A DNA stretch of 64,000 nucleotides from Pirellulaceae bacterium. GTDB taxonomy: Bacteria > Planctomycetota > Planctomycetia > Pirellulales > Pirellulaceae. The stretch covers positions 39,720-103,719 of the forward strand of contig JANQLU010000108.1 of NCBI GenBank assembly GCA_028280445.1. Direction: 5' to 3'. The notes under the pieces were generated by a model. It had not been told where the DNA came from. It worked only from the letters and a program-made list of their open reading frames with translations, and searched no databases. Shown in pieces: positions 9,154 through 18,500 of the stretch. A program made the translations under genes and the position numbers. Within the stretch, counting starts at the first letter, position 1; each line of letters starts with the position of its first letter.

Positions 9154-10323
9154 TTGTCTGCTACAAAAAAAATATGCGTTATCACAGGTTCTCGTGCTGA
9201 GTACGGGTTGCTCCGCAATCTCATGAGAGAGATTCAGCAGGCAAGTGAATATGAATTGCAAGTCCTTGTAACAGGCATGCATCTGTCTGAGAAATATGGC
9301 GAGACTTGGCAGGAAATCAGCGCTGATGGATTTGAGATTTCCGCAAAAGTTGAAATGCTCGAAGCGGACAATTCAAATCTCGGTGTCGCTCAAAGTACCG
9401 GTCGTGGCGTGATCGGTAGCGCGAACGAATTGTCGAAACTGCAACCAAATCTGCTGGTTGTTCTGGGAGATCGATTTGAATCATTTGCTGCAGCAACTGC
9501 CGCAACATTTTTACAGATCCCGATCGCACATTTTCATGGTGGTGAAACGACCGAAGGTGCATTCGATGAATCCATGCGTCATGCGATCACCAAAATGTCA
9601 CACCTGCATTTCACTGCTACCGAACCCTATCGAAAACGTGTTATTCAATTGGGAGAACATCCGAATCGTGTTTTTAACATCGGCGCAGTTGGGCTCGACA
9701 ACATGGGTGCTCAAAAACAACTTCTGAACCGTCACGAACTGCAAGACCAGCTGAATTTTGAATTTCGTGACCAAAACATGCTGGTAACTTTTCATCCTGT
9801 AACGCTAGAACAAAACTCGGCTGAATCCCAATTTCTCAACTTGCTTAATGCAATTGAACAATTCACAGATTGCGGTGTGATTTTTACGAATCCCAATGCC
9901 GATCCAGGCAGTGAATCGATCGCCCAGCTCATTGAACCCTTTGTGGAAAAATATTCGGAACGCATGGCCAGCTTTGTCTCGTTAGGGTTTCAGCGATATC
10001 TCTCCACACTTCAATATGTCGACGTTGTCGTTGGAAATTCATCGAGCGGATTGATCGAAGTCCCATATTTCAAAACCCCAACGGTTAACATTGGTGATCG
10101 ACAAAAAGGCAGGATTGCAGGTCCAACGGTTATCAACTGCCAACCCTCCCAGCAAGAGATTCAAAAGGCCATTGAAATTGCGTTTTCACCTGATTTTCGC
10201 GCTTCGATCAAAGATGCTGTGAATCCGTACGGCGAACCCGGCGCATCTCACCGAGCCATCGAAATCATCAAAAGCTTTGATTTGAACGGGATCCTTAAGA
10301 AACAGTTTTTTGACTTCACGTGA
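9154..10323 (+). CDS. neuC: Hydrolysing UDP/GDP-sugar 2-epimerase (NeuC/LegG)
   Basis: About 390 residues with the NeuC signature KKICVITGSRAEYGLLRNLM at the N-terminus, VVLGDRFESFAAA, PIAHFHGGETTEGAFDESMRHA, and VVGNSSSGLIEVPYFKTPTVNIGDRQKGR near the C-terminus. These enzymes release the nucleotide and invert C2, giving the free mannosamine-type substrate for NeuB. The reading frame is open back to 9088 inside neuB, but the TTG at 9154 places the family's normal N-terminus at the start and has a GAGG five bases before it. In the legionaminate pathway the donor would be GDP-linked, which fits the guanylyltransferase-like gene downstream. Confidence 0.9.
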   Translation: MSATKKICVITGSRAEYGLLRNLMREIQQASEYELQVLVTGMHLSEKYGETWQEISADGFEISAKVEMLEADNSNLGVAQSTGRGVIGSANELSKLQPNLLVVLGDRFESFAAATAATFLQIPIAHFHGGETTEGAFDESMRHAITKMSHLHFTATEPYRKRVIQLGEHPNRVFNIGAVGLDNMGAQKQLLNRHELQDQLNFEFRDQNMLVTFHPVTLEQNSAESQFLNLLNAIEQFTDCGVIFTNPNADPGSESIAQLIEPFVEKYSERMASFVSLGFQRYLSTLQYVDVVVGNSSSGLIEVPYFKTPTVNIGDRQKGRIAGPTVINCQPSQQEIQKAIEIAFSPDFRASIKDAVNPYGEPGASHRAIEIIKSFDLNGILKKQFFDFT

Positions 10324-10343
10324 TTTGATAGAAACTCAGTACC

Positions 10344-11420
10344 ATGCCAGAAACACAATCGAGTTCAAGCGTTTTGTTTGATGAAAAACTCGCGTCATTG
10401 ACGCTCAAAAACTCGGTTTCCATCCTCGACGCCATGCGAACCATCGATCAAGGGGCAGCGCAAATTGCGTTGGTGACGGATGAAAACCAGAAACTGATTG
10501 GAATTGTAACTGATGGTGACTTGCGTCGAGCTCTACTGGGAGGAGCTGACCTTGAATCGCCAATACTTCCACACGTCAATCACGAATTCCGCAAGGCGTC
10601 GGCTGAAACCAGCCGTATAGAAGCACTCGATCTCATGAAATGCTACTCGATCGAACAACTTCCGATTGTCGACAGCCAAGGACGCTTGATCGGATTACAT
10701 CTTCTCAACGACTTGATTCAACCACAGCAACTTCCGAACGCCGCCGTGATCTTGGCTGGTGGAAAAGGGACCAGGCTGGGAACGCTGACACAAAACGTTC
10801 CAAAGCCGATGCTAAAAGTCGTCGGTCGCCCTATTTTGGAACGGATCATTCTCCATTTGATCGGTGGAGGCATTAAAAAGATCTTCTTGTCCGTCAATTA
10901 CCTGGCGGAACAAATCGAAGACTATTTTGGCAATGGTGACGAATATGGCTGCCAAATCTCGTACCTTCGTGAAGACAAACCGCTGGGGACAGGCGGACCT
11001 CTGGCACTACTGCAACATCACGAGATCACACATCCTGTAATCGTGATGAATGGCGATCTCATTACCGATTTTGATGTCCCGGGAATAGTTGGTTGCCATC
11101 AAAAAAATAGCAACCAGATTACTATTGGTGTTCGTACATATTCACATACGGTTCCATTTGGATGCATCACGACTGATGGACAACAAGTGGTTTCATTAAA
11201 TGAAAAACCGACACTTCAGGAAATTATCAATACAGGGATTTATGTCATTTCCAAAGAATTGCTTCCGCAAGTGCCACTGGATTTCTTTCCAATTACAAAC
11301 CTCATTGAGCTGGCGCTCGACGATGGAAAACGCGTCGGCGTATTTTCAGTAGACCAATGGATTGATGTCGGGCAACCCAAACATCTAGCCGAAGCTCGCG
11401 GCGATACAGAACACTTGTAG
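10344..11420 (+). CDS. ptmE: PtmE-like CBS-domain nucleotidyltransferase (sugar-1-phosphate guanylyltransferase type)
   Basis: A 358-residue protein with two N-terminal CBS modules (residues about 10-125; ALVTDENQKLIGIVTDGDLRRAL is the first) and a C-terminal nucleotidyltransferase domain starting with AVILAGGKGTRLGTLT (about residue 134) followed by PKPMLKVVGRPILE. This CBS plus NTP_transferase layout is that of Campylobacter PtmE, the glucosamine-1-phosphate guanylyltransferase that commits sugar to GDP-linked legionaminate synthesis. The CBS pair suggests nucleotide-sensing regulation. It follows neuC by 20 bases, completing the pathway block. Confidence 0.85.
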   Translation: MPETQSSSSVLFDEKLASLTLKNSVSILDAMRTIDQGAAQIALVTDENQKLIGIVTDGDLRRALLGGADLESPILPHVNHEFRKASAETSRIEALDLMKCYSIEQLPIVDSQGRLIGLHLLNDLIQPQQLPNAAVILAGGKGTRLGTLTQNVPKPMLKVVGRPILERIILHLIGGGIKKIFLSVNYLAEQIEDYFGNGDEYGCQISYLREDKPLGTGGPLALLQHHEITHPVIVMNGDLITDFDVPGIVGCHQKNSNQITIGVRTYSHTVPFGCITTDGQQVVSLNEKPTLQEIINTGIYVISKELLPQVPLDFFPITNLIELALDDGKRVGVFSVDQWIDVGQPKHLAEARGDTEHL

Positions 11421-11457
11421 TGTAGCTCAGGTACAAACAACACGAACTGTGCAAAAA

Positions 11458-12837
11458 ATGTTCTCTGCGTTGACAAATTGGTTCAAAGTCATGTTCGCCG
11501 CCAGTCGAATAAACATCTTTGACCTCAACCCGATTTCAAGTTATCCGGAGTTTGAAAACGGCTTGACTGTGAGTCGCCGAAATTCTACCGGCCGAGATCC
11601 CATAGTTTGGTTTCCTAGAACGCGACAGTTGATTTCGTTTGTTGTCATCACCATCGTTCGAATTTTTCGCTTGAAAAGATTTCCGAAACCAGAAACCAGC
11701 AGCATCATTTTTGTTGCCGGAACGAAAAATCAGACCGAAGCTCTAAAACCCATCTATGAACAACTCGAGGTCACCCAATTTTGGCTTTCCGAACCATCGA
11801 TTGCGCCGTTGCGTCGATTCGCGTATGTTATTTCGCTGTTGTACTTTCCCTGCCTGATTTACCAGATGATTTGTGCGAAAGGATATCGCTCCAAGTCGTT
11901 TCGCCATAGCCTTGAAAAATACTGGTTAACCTACGGAATTTATTTTGTTATACGTATCTGGTTGCGAAAAACTCAGGCGCGATCAGTTGTTTTGGCGAAC
12001 GACCATGTCGGATTCTATCGAACATTTAATCAGGCTGCGCAGGACGAACAGGTCAAGACGTTTTATGTTCAGCACGCATGTGTGGCGGATTTTTTCCCAC
12101 CGCTCATTTACGACATGGCTTTGCTGGATGGGCTCGATGCAGTTGACAAGTATTGCAACAAACCCTGCAAATCAAAAATATTTTTGACAGGAATCGCCAA
12201 GTTCAACGACGCAAACCGGGTTGAAAACGACGAACGAAACGTGATTGGCGTCAGTTTTAACCTCTTGGACAATGAAGAGTTCGTTAAAAATTTGCTGAGA
12301 AGTCTGGTAAGTTCTTTTCCTAAAAAGCAAATCATCAGCCGACTCCACCCCGCGACTCCGCAAAACCAGGTTGAACGCATCTCGGAATTCTGCAATTCTC
12401 AAAACATCTTGAGTTCTAACCCGAAGTCGGAAGATGTATTTGAATATATCAAACAGATCGATGTAATGGTTTGCGGTGCGTCGTCTATCATTCTTGAGGC
12501 GGCACTCAAAGGCGTTCCGAGCATCGCGTACTTTTCTGAATTTGCAAGCGATGTCTACGGTTTCGTAAAAAACGGCCTATGCGAACAAGCACATAGCATT
12601 GACGAATTGGTTCAGAAATTAGAATCTATCCAGGACGATAAACAATTGTTGACAGCAACCCGTTATTACTGCGCTGGATACGGTATCGAGAATCGACCAC
12701 CGGCAGCAAAACTTGCGGCTGATATCATCCAACATTCCAATGATGGTCCATTCGAACCACATTGGGTCAAACTTTCGACACAAAATGCGTGCGTCATGGA
12801 ATATGTCGACGACCGAAAACCAACTAGCATTGAGTGA
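11458..12837 (+). CDS. GT-B-like surface polysaccharide transferase, family uncertain
   Basis: About 459 residues. The C-terminal half has ISRLHPAT followed by VMVCGASSIILEAALKGVPSIAY, the pattern of GT-B enzymes such as capsule, CDP-glycerol and sialyltransferase-like proteins that use an H-P motif and a conserved S/T-S pair for the nucleotide. Residues about 120-190 carry hydrophobic stretches that may be membrane-associated. No signal peptide is seen. Its position right after the CMP-nonulosonate pathway makes it a candidate nonulosonate transferase, but that is inference. Start is ATG 11458 or GTG 11449; neither has a convincing ribosome site. Confidence 0.6.
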   Translation: MFSALTNWFKVMFAASRINIFDLNPISSYPEFENGLTVSRRNSTGRDPIVWFPRTRQLISFVVITIVRIFRLKRFPKPETSSIIFVAGTKNQTEALKPIYEQLEVTQFWLSEPSIAPLRRFAYVISLLYFPCLIYQMICAKGYRSKSFRHSLEKYWLTYGIYFVIRIWLRKTQARSVVLANDHVGFYRTFNQAAQDEQVKTFYVQHACVADFFPPLIYDMALLDGLDAVDKYCNKPCKSKIFLTGIAKFNDANRVENDERNVIGVSFNLLDNEEFVKNLLRSLVSSFPKKQIISRLHPATPQNQVERISEFCNSQNILSSNPKSEDVFEYIKQIDVMVCGASSIILEAALKGVPSIAYFSEFASDVYGFVKNGLCEQAHSIDELVQKLESIQDDKQLLTATRYYCAGYGIENRPPAAKLAADIIQHSNDGPFEPHWVKLSTQNACVMEYVDDRKPTSIE

Positions 12838-12885
12838 CAACCATACTCGCAATCAATAAAAGTCAAAAAAACTACCGACAGACCG

Positions 12886-13407
12886 ATGTTGAAACTCCTA
12901 AAAAAAACCGTCAAAAAATCGCTAGATAAAATTCGACATACACATTGGCGCAAAAAAGTGATGCGTCACGCGGGCACCTGCAAATCTCCGCCACGAGTCA
13001 AAGGCAAATCCCGAGTCACACCCAATACACATCTGGGACACAATGTCAATTTCAATGGAATGGAAATCGTTGGTGCCGGTACCGTTACCATCGGCGACAA
13101 TTTCCACTCTGGAATTCAATGTCGAATGATTACTCAAAATCACAACTATGACAGCGGCGATGCGATCCCATACGGTTCGACATACGTTTACAAAGACATC
13201 GTGATCGAAGATAACGTCTGGCTGGGAGATCGCGTCATCATCCTCGGAGGAGTGACAATCGGCGAGGGCGCCATCATTCAGGCAGGCAGTGTGGTTGTCA
13301 AAGATATTCCAAAATACGCCATTGCCGGCGGACACCCCGCTCAAGTTTTTAAAGAGCGCGATATCGAACACTATGAACGGTTGAAAAAAGAAGGAAAATT
13401 CATTTAA
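12886..13407 (+). CDS. Hexapeptide-repeat sugar O-acetyltransferase
   Basis: A 173-residue left-handed beta-helix acetyltransferase of the WcaF/CapG/maltose-acetyltransferase group. Hexapeptide repeats run from NTHLGHNVNFNG to IGEGAIIQAGSVVVKDIPKYAIAGGHPAQ. TQNHNYDSG contains the histidine usually used as catalytic base. The basic, lysine-rich N-terminus (first 30 residues) may contact the membrane. It would O-acetylate a sugar of the repeat unit with acetyl-CoA. ATG start, 48 bases after the transferase gene and 30 before the next glycosyltransferase. Confidence 0.8.
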   Translation: MLKLLKKTVKKSLDKIRHTHWRKKVMRHAGTCKSPPRVKGKSRVTPNTHLGHNVNFNGMEIVGAGTVTIGDNFHSGIQCRMITQNHNYDSGDAIPYGSTYVYKDIVIEDNVWLGDRVIILGGVTIGEGAIIQAGSVVVKDIPKYAIAGGHPAQVFKERDIEHYERLKKEGKFI

Positions 13408-13437
13408 CGCGCGAACCGTTGCATTTCAGATCTGGAA

Positions 13438-14688
13438 ATGAAAAAAATTCTCATCGTCTCGTCAACTTTCTATCCCGACAAAACAGTGGGAGCGATCCGG
13501 GTATCCCAATGGGCCAAACATCTTCCCGCGTTCGGATGGCAACCGACTATTGCCTGTCGTTTTCAAGGTGTCACGGCAACCGACGAAGAAATAGCACGAA
13601 ATATTCATCCCGATTGCTCGATCAATTATCTCGACGCCAACCCCGGCAACCGCAACCAGGACTCGACAAAGTCGTCTTCTGCCCAAAAAAATAATTCGCT
13701 CGGCAAATTCATAAAACACAACATTGTCAAATCGTTATTGGAACCTTTTTCGATTCCCGATGTCTCTCGATGGATGTGGCGAAAGTTGGAAAAACGCTTA
13801 CAACAAATCGCTGAATCCGAAAAATCAGACATCATTCTGACCAGTAGCCCGCCGCATTCGATTCACTCAGCCGGTTTGAGCATCGCGCGCACATTGAACA
13901 TTCCCCTGATTTGCGATTTCCGTGATCCCTTTCTGGATGATTCGAGATTTCGACCACGCGGAATTCGAAAACTCTTGTCCCACAAATTCGTAGATTACGA
14001 AAAACAACTCGTTGAGCAATCCGCTCACGTCATTACAGCGATTCCAGGACACTACGACGAACTTGTTGCCAGACACGCAAGCCATTCGTCCAAAATCCAC
14101 CTGATTAAAAACGGATTTCCCGATGAAATGGATTTCCAGCCCGCTGGCAGCACTCCATCTGAAAACGAGATCGTGATTACAACCGCCGGTGTAATCTCAA
14201 GTGAATGTGTCGACGTTTTCAAAAACGTCTTTTCAAATCTAAAAAACGACCTGGGAAATTCGATCAATCTTCGATTTCATCACTATGGTCCCGTTCCCGA
14301 GTCCGCGATCAATGACTCGCAATTTACGTTTCATGGCAAAGTTAACCACGAACAGGTGCTCGGGGCGTTGGTTTCGTCAAACGTACTGCTCCTGTTTATC
14401 GACAAAATCCGATCGGCTTGTGGTGGATTGAGCTCAAAACTCTACGAATACCTTGCCACAGGACACCCGATCGTCGCCATCCGACCAACGGCAGCCGACC
14501 GACAACTGCTCGATTCGTTGGATTGGGTACTAACTCTCGACCAACCATGCCCTACCCAAGCCTCCGAGTTTATCAAAAAGGCAATTCGTGACGAATTGTC
14601 TGCGCCACAACCTTGGTTGGAACAATACCGATTAGAAAATGGCCGCAAATCAAAAGCAAAACAACTTTCACAAATTCTCAGTTTATAA
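13438..14688 (+). CDS. GT4-type glycosyltransferase
   Basis: A 416-residue GT-B glycosyltransferase. The N-terminus KKILIVSSTFYPDKTVGAIR is the acceptor-domain start of GT4-like proteins. DIILTSSPPHSIHSAG, LICDFRDPF and AHVITAIPGHYDEL follow the usual order, and the donor domain ends with SSKLYEYLATGHPIVAI, the E-x-L helix that holds the nucleotide-sugar phosphate. Cytoplasmic, no signal peptide. It would add one sugar to the lipid-linked repeat unit. The 293 bases between this gene and the next start at 14982 hold nothing recognisable. Confidence 0.82.
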   Translation: MKKILIVSSTFYPDKTVGAIRVSQWAKHLPAFGWQPTIACRFQGVTATDEEIARNIHPDCSINYLDANPGNRNQDSTKSSSAQKNNSLGKFIKHNIVKSLLEPFSIPDVSRWMWRKLEKRLQQIAESEKSDIILTSSPPHSIHSAGLSIARTLNIPLICDFRDPFLDDSRFRPRGIRKLLSHKFVDYEKQLVEQSAHVITAIPGHYDELVARHASHSSKIHLIKNGFPDEMDFQPAGSTPSENEIVITTAGVISSECVDVFKNVFSNLKNDLGNSINLRFHHYGPVPESAINDSQFTFHGKVNHEQVLGALVSSNVLLLFIDKIRSACGGLSSKLYEYLATGHPIVAIRPTAADRQLLDSLDWVLTLDQPCPTQASEFIKKAIRDELSAPQPWLEQYRLENGRKSKAKQLSQILSL

Positions 14689-14981
14689 AATAGCGATTTT
14701 TTTGTACAACAAGTCGTTTGACGAATGAATCGAAGCAAGCGTTAAATGATTCCTTTACAATTGTTGACAATCTGCTCAGCGGACCGACGATGGATCTTCG
14801 CTGCACGCTTCGATCGGTCAAAACAGCACTTGTCGACTCGACTCACCACAATACCCAAATCGATTGTCCGCATGAAATTTGCCCAATCCCGTCGACAATC
14901 CCCTGGCACAGGTTTATTTCGAGCCAAGATTGAAGCTACTCACTCCATCACGTCAACGGAAATTTGTCGGGAACTGAATCC

Positions 14982-16256
14982 ATGATCTACGTTGCACTCC
15001 TGTTGAATTGCATTTGCATCGTGATCACGGTGTTTGTAGTACTTCGTGAAAACTCGAAAAAGATCGTCCCGCTGTTCAGTCTGCGAAATGTATTCCTGTT
15101 TGGCTTTCTCTATTTTCAGTCCTTCGGCTTTTTCAGTTGGCTGCTCGACAGGGATTCACAAGGTTGGTGGAGCTTTCTTGTTTCGGATGAAAACTACGAG
15201 ACTTCGGTGTATTACGGGGTCTGTTTAAATATATTTTTGATTGTTTTTCTCGTTACTTATCGTTTTTTTAAATTCAAAGCGAAACCGGAAAAGAAAATAC
15301 GCGAATTGGAACCTGTCCAACTGTTTCAACTCGCCATCATCATGACGTTGATTGCGATCGCGGTCTGGTTCCTGGGACGATTTGGATTTCGTGACCTGAT
15401 GCGATTCATCAGTTCAGGAATCGGTGTAACCGCAACTGGATTTGCTGCCTGGGCCTGGACGTCACGTGTTAAAAATCCGGCATTCATCCTGCTGGTATTT
15501 GCAATTGCCATGGTCAATTTGACACCACATCTGACCGACTATGGGCGACGTGGAATTGTTTCGATCGCCGCAATTGTAGCCTGGGTGTTGTATTACCGTG
15601 TGTCGTTTCGATTTAATCCGGTCAAGCTCGGAGTCGTTACAGTATTGATTGCCATCCCCATGTTGTTTGTCATCGCGGCTTTTTCCGAAGCGCGTGTCAG
15701 ACGCCCCGAATCAACTGTTCAGGCAGTTCAATACATGCTCAAAGCCGATATCAACCGAGGGATGAGACGACTGGCAACTTTTCAAGGTTCGGCGCCAATT
15801 TCCATGTGGTGCATGGAACATCATCCCTCTCCTCATCGCTATCGCCATTGCCATTCAGCAGCTGCGTTTTTTTTCTTTTTCGTACCTCGCTCCATTTGGC
15901 CTGAAAAACCCGATGGACTCGGCAAGTCGATACCAAGACTTGCCGGGCTCAAACGCGTCGGTGGTTTGAATGTGGGTGCCGGTCTGACAGGACATGCGTT
16001 TGCCGAAGGAGGATTGTATGCGCTAGTGCTGTATGCAGTGCTGATTGCCATCTTGTTAAAAACGATCGATATTTTCATCGTCGTCAAGATTTCTGCAATT
16101 TATCGAATTCCTCTGGCGGCTGGCCTGGGCGATTTATTTGCAACGGCCCGCGGCGAAGTCAATTTCTTTCTCGATATCATGATGATCTCGATTGTTTCGG
16201 GATTGCTTGTCGCCATGGTGCTGACAAGATTCCTGTACGGTCGTATCAAGATCTAA
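14982..16256 (+). CDS. wzy: Wzy-like O-antigen/oligosaccharide repeat polymerase
   Basis: About 424 residues with 10-12 hydrophobic segments and a large hydrophilic loop (residues about 245-330) that contains FVPRSIWPEKP followed by GLTGHAFAEGG, a pattern seen in O-antigen polymerase families of the oligosaccharide repeat unit type. The ATG at 14982 starts directly before the first membrane helix; a TTG 18 bases upstream is less likely. The GC-rich, histidine-rich stretch at 15830-15880 reads oddly but the frame is continuous and the conserved motifs on both sides share it. It would join repeat units flipped by the Wzx at 2944. Confidence 0.75.
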   Translation: MIYVALLLNCICIVITVFVVLRENSKKIVPLFSLRNVFLFGFLYFQSFGFFSWLLDRDSQGWWSFLVSDENYETSVYYGVCLNIFLIVFLVTYRFFKFKAKPEKKIRELEPVQLFQLAIIMTLIAIAVWFLGRFGFRDLMRFISSGIGVTATGFAAWAWTSRVKNPAFILLVFAIAMVNLTPHLTDYGRRGIVSIAAIVAWVLYYRVSFRFNPVKLGVVTVLIAIPMLFVIAAFSEARVRRPESTVQAVQYMLKADINRGMRRLATFQGSAPISMWCMEHHPSPHRYRHCHSAAAFFFFFVPRSIWPEKPDGLGKSIPRLAGLKRVGGLNVGAGLTGHAFAEGGLYALVLYAVLIAILLKTIDIFIVVKISAIYRIPLAAGLGDLFATARGEVNFFLDIMMISIVSGLLVAMVLTRFLYGRIKI

Positions 16257-16265
16257 CGGCAAGTC

Positions 16266-17423
16266 GTGGAAAAACCAAAAATCAGAGTCTTGTTCCAGCA
16301 ACCAACGCTGGCTGAGTATCGAGTGCCTCTCTATCGAAAGATCGCAAGCTACGACGATATTGAGGTTACCGTGGCGCATGGCCATTCGCCCAATCTGCCC
16401 AACTGTGAGGCCGACGGATTTCAAACCCAACTGGTTTTGGAAAAAAACTGGTTCGGTAGCAAAGTGATTTGGCACGCTGCACAAACATCGTTTGCCACAC
16501 GCGACCATTGCGACGTAATGGTGTTTTCAGGAAACATCCGCTACTTGAGCCTGGTTCCTGGTTTACGAAAAGCTCGGCGGAACGGAGTCGCAACGGTCCT
16601 CTGGGGTCATCATCGAGCGAAATCCGGCGGGAAAGCCGCCAACTGGATTCGACAGAAATATCTGTTTCCGCTCGCCGACACGATTGTTTGCTACAGCCAC
16701 GCAGTCGCCGACCAAATTCGTGAGCAACCCGATTTCCGCGCCAAAACTTTCGTGGCACCCAATGCCATTGATCAAACACCTGTCGCCTTGGCCCGCCAAC
16801 AATGGCTGGATTCTCCGGAAAAACTACAAGAATTCAAAACAGAACACGATTTGGCAACGGGGCCCAACTTGCTGTTTGTTTCCCGCATCAAGCCCCGAAA
16901 CAAATTGGAGATCATGCTCGACGTGCTGACGAAAGTTGCTAAAAAATTTCAACACGCCAAAGCCATCATCGTCGGAGCCCACAATGATGAACAAAAACGC
17001 ATCGAAAAACTGGCGCAACAATCAGGATTGGAAAATCGAGTGCTGTTTCCCGGCGCCATCTACGATCAACGACAGCTGGCTCCCTGGTTCTTGAGTTCCG
17101 ACATCTTCCTTTACCCTTCACAAATTGGATTGAGTCTTTTTCACGCCTTTGGTTATGGCCTACCAGTAGTCGCAGGCGAACATCCTGAAAACCAAAACCC
17201 GGAACTCGAAGCCCTCGAACATGGCAAAAACGGGTTCCGATTCACCGATGGAGATACGGCGGAAGCCACCGATTGTATTTTACAGATCCTGGAAAATGAA
17301 AAACTCCGGCACGATATGTCGCAACATGCGCTGTCCACCGTGGAAAACCGATTCAATATCGATATCATGGCGGAACACTTTGTTCGAGCGATTCGTTACG
17401 CTGCCGAGAGTTTACAGAAGTAA
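16266..17423 (+). CDS. GT4-type glycosyltransferase
   Basis: A 385-residue GT-B enzyme with N-terminal KIRVLFQQPTLAEYRVPLYRK, middle VATVLWGHHRAKSGG and VAPNAIDQTP, and a donor-domain NLLFVSRIKPRNKLE to IFLYPSQIGLSLFHAFGYGLPVVAG, the GT4 phosphate-binding region, although the usual E-x7-E is altered. The start is GTG at 16266, nine bases after the polymerase stop. Role: addition of one residue to the repeat unit. Donor and linkage are not predictable from sequence. Confidence 0.8.
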   Translation: MEKPKIRVLFQQPTLAEYRVPLYRKIASYDDIEVTVAHGHSPNLPNCEADGFQTQLVLEKNWFGSKVIWHAAQTSFATRDHCDVMVFSGNIRYLSLVPGLRKARRNGVATVLWGHHRAKSGGKAANWIRQKYLFPLADTIVCYSHAVADQIREQPDFRAKTFVAPNAIDQTPVALARQQWLDSPEKLQEFKTEHDLATGPNLLFVSRIKPRNKLEIMLDVLTKVAKKFQHAKAIIVGAHNDEQKRIEKLAQQSGLENRVLFPGAIYDQRQLAPWFLSSDIFLYPSQIGLSLFHAFGYGLPVVAGEHPENQNPELEALEHGKNGFRFTDGDTAEATDCILQILENEKLRHDMSQHALSTVENRFNIDIMAEHFVRAIRYAAESLQK

Positions 17424-17428
17424 TTTCG

Positions 17429-18460
17429 ATGTTATTGATTGATGCAACAAATTTGAGCGCCGGTGGAGGAGGCGCATTGCTGAAATATTTGGTCAGTGAA
17501 ATCAATTTCCCCTTTCACCTCGTCGTTTCTCATCGAGTCGGATTGTCCGAATCCGAAAATATTCAATGTGTTGGTCGCACCAATCCGTTAGGAAAAAAAC
17601 GACAACAAATCCTCGAACAACTGGTTTCCCGATTGCGTCCCGACAAAGCGTTATATTTTGGCAATTTGCCACCACGAAAAACGCTCGATGTTAAAAACAC
17701 TTACACCTATTTTCATAACGCGCATTTGATCCAATCGATGGATCAACGGTGCCGATATTCGATCAAAGACCGTTTGCGCTACACGATGATTCGTCGCGGC
17801 ATCCGAAAATGTTTAACGAATACCCAACAATGGATTTTCCAGACACCGGAAATTCGTAAAGCGTTTGTGGCGGAATATGCGTTCGCCGAATCAAACACGC
17901 ACGTGCTGCCGTTTTTTGATGAGCAACAATTACGTCAACGGTGCAGTTCGTTTGACGCGACCCAAAAACGGGACGGTTTTATTTACTTGAGCGATGATCG
18001 GCCGCATAAAAATCATCGTCGACTGCTCGACGCTTGGGAGATTTTGCAACAACAATTCGAACTGACTCCCACCCTGCATTTGACGATCCCACGCTCCAAC
18101 GCTGCTTTGGAATACCGAATCAAACAACTCAACGACTCGGGCTGCAACATCATTAATCACGGATTGATGGAGCGTGATGACGCGTTAAACCTGGTTGTAC
18201 AGTGTGAGTTTTCGATATTCCCGTCATTATTGGAAACACTGGGTTTGGGGTTGATCGAAGGCGCGTTGTTGCGGACAAAAGTCCTATGCAGCAACGACAA
18301 ATCACTGCAATATGTAATTATGCCGTCGGCCTCATTCGACCCCTTGAATACGGTTGATATCGCCGAAACGGTCAAAAACGCGATTCAGAATTGCGACTAC
18401 GCGGAAATCAAACTGGACAACCAGATCGACGATTTACTCCGCTTGCTGGCACCCCAATGA
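17429..18460 (+). CDS. GT4-type glycosyltransferase
   Basis: A 343-residue GT-B enzyme. The N-terminus LLIDATNLSAGGGGALLKYLV is the glycine-rich start of a GT4 subgroup. The donor domain carries DGFIYLSDDRPHKNHRRLLDAW and FSIFPSLLETLGLGLIEGALL, which includes the E-x7-E motif. It begins five bases after the previous stop with an ATG, so the two transferases form a tight pair. Cytoplasmic or peripheral at the inner membrane. Confidence 0.82.
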   Translation: MLLIDATNLSAGGGGALLKYLVSEINFPFHLVVSHRVGLSESENIQCVGRTNPLGKKRQQILEQLVSRLRPDKALYFGNLPPRKTLDVKNTYTYFHNAHLIQSMDQRCRYSIKDRLRYTMIRRGIRKCLTNTQQWIFQTPEIRKAFVAEYAFAESNTHVLPFFDEQQLRQRCSSFDATQKRDGFIYLSDDRPHKNHRRLLDAWEILQQQFELTPTLHLTIPRSNAALEYRIKQLNDSGCNIINHGLMERDDALNLVVQCEFSIFPSLLETLGLGLIEGALLRTKVLCSNDKSLQYVIMPSASFDPLNTVDIAETVKNAIQNCDYAEIKLDNQIDDLLRLLAPQ

Positions 18461-18500
18461 ACACTTCTCGACAAGCCAAACACTAAAGGCATCAGCCAAC

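Noticed and set aside
15751..15900. Possible frameshift in the polymerase gene, from a histidine- and phenylalanine-rich stretch
   Set aside because: The motifs before and after (MWCMEHHP; FVPRSIWPEKP) are in the same frame, and other frames contain stops.
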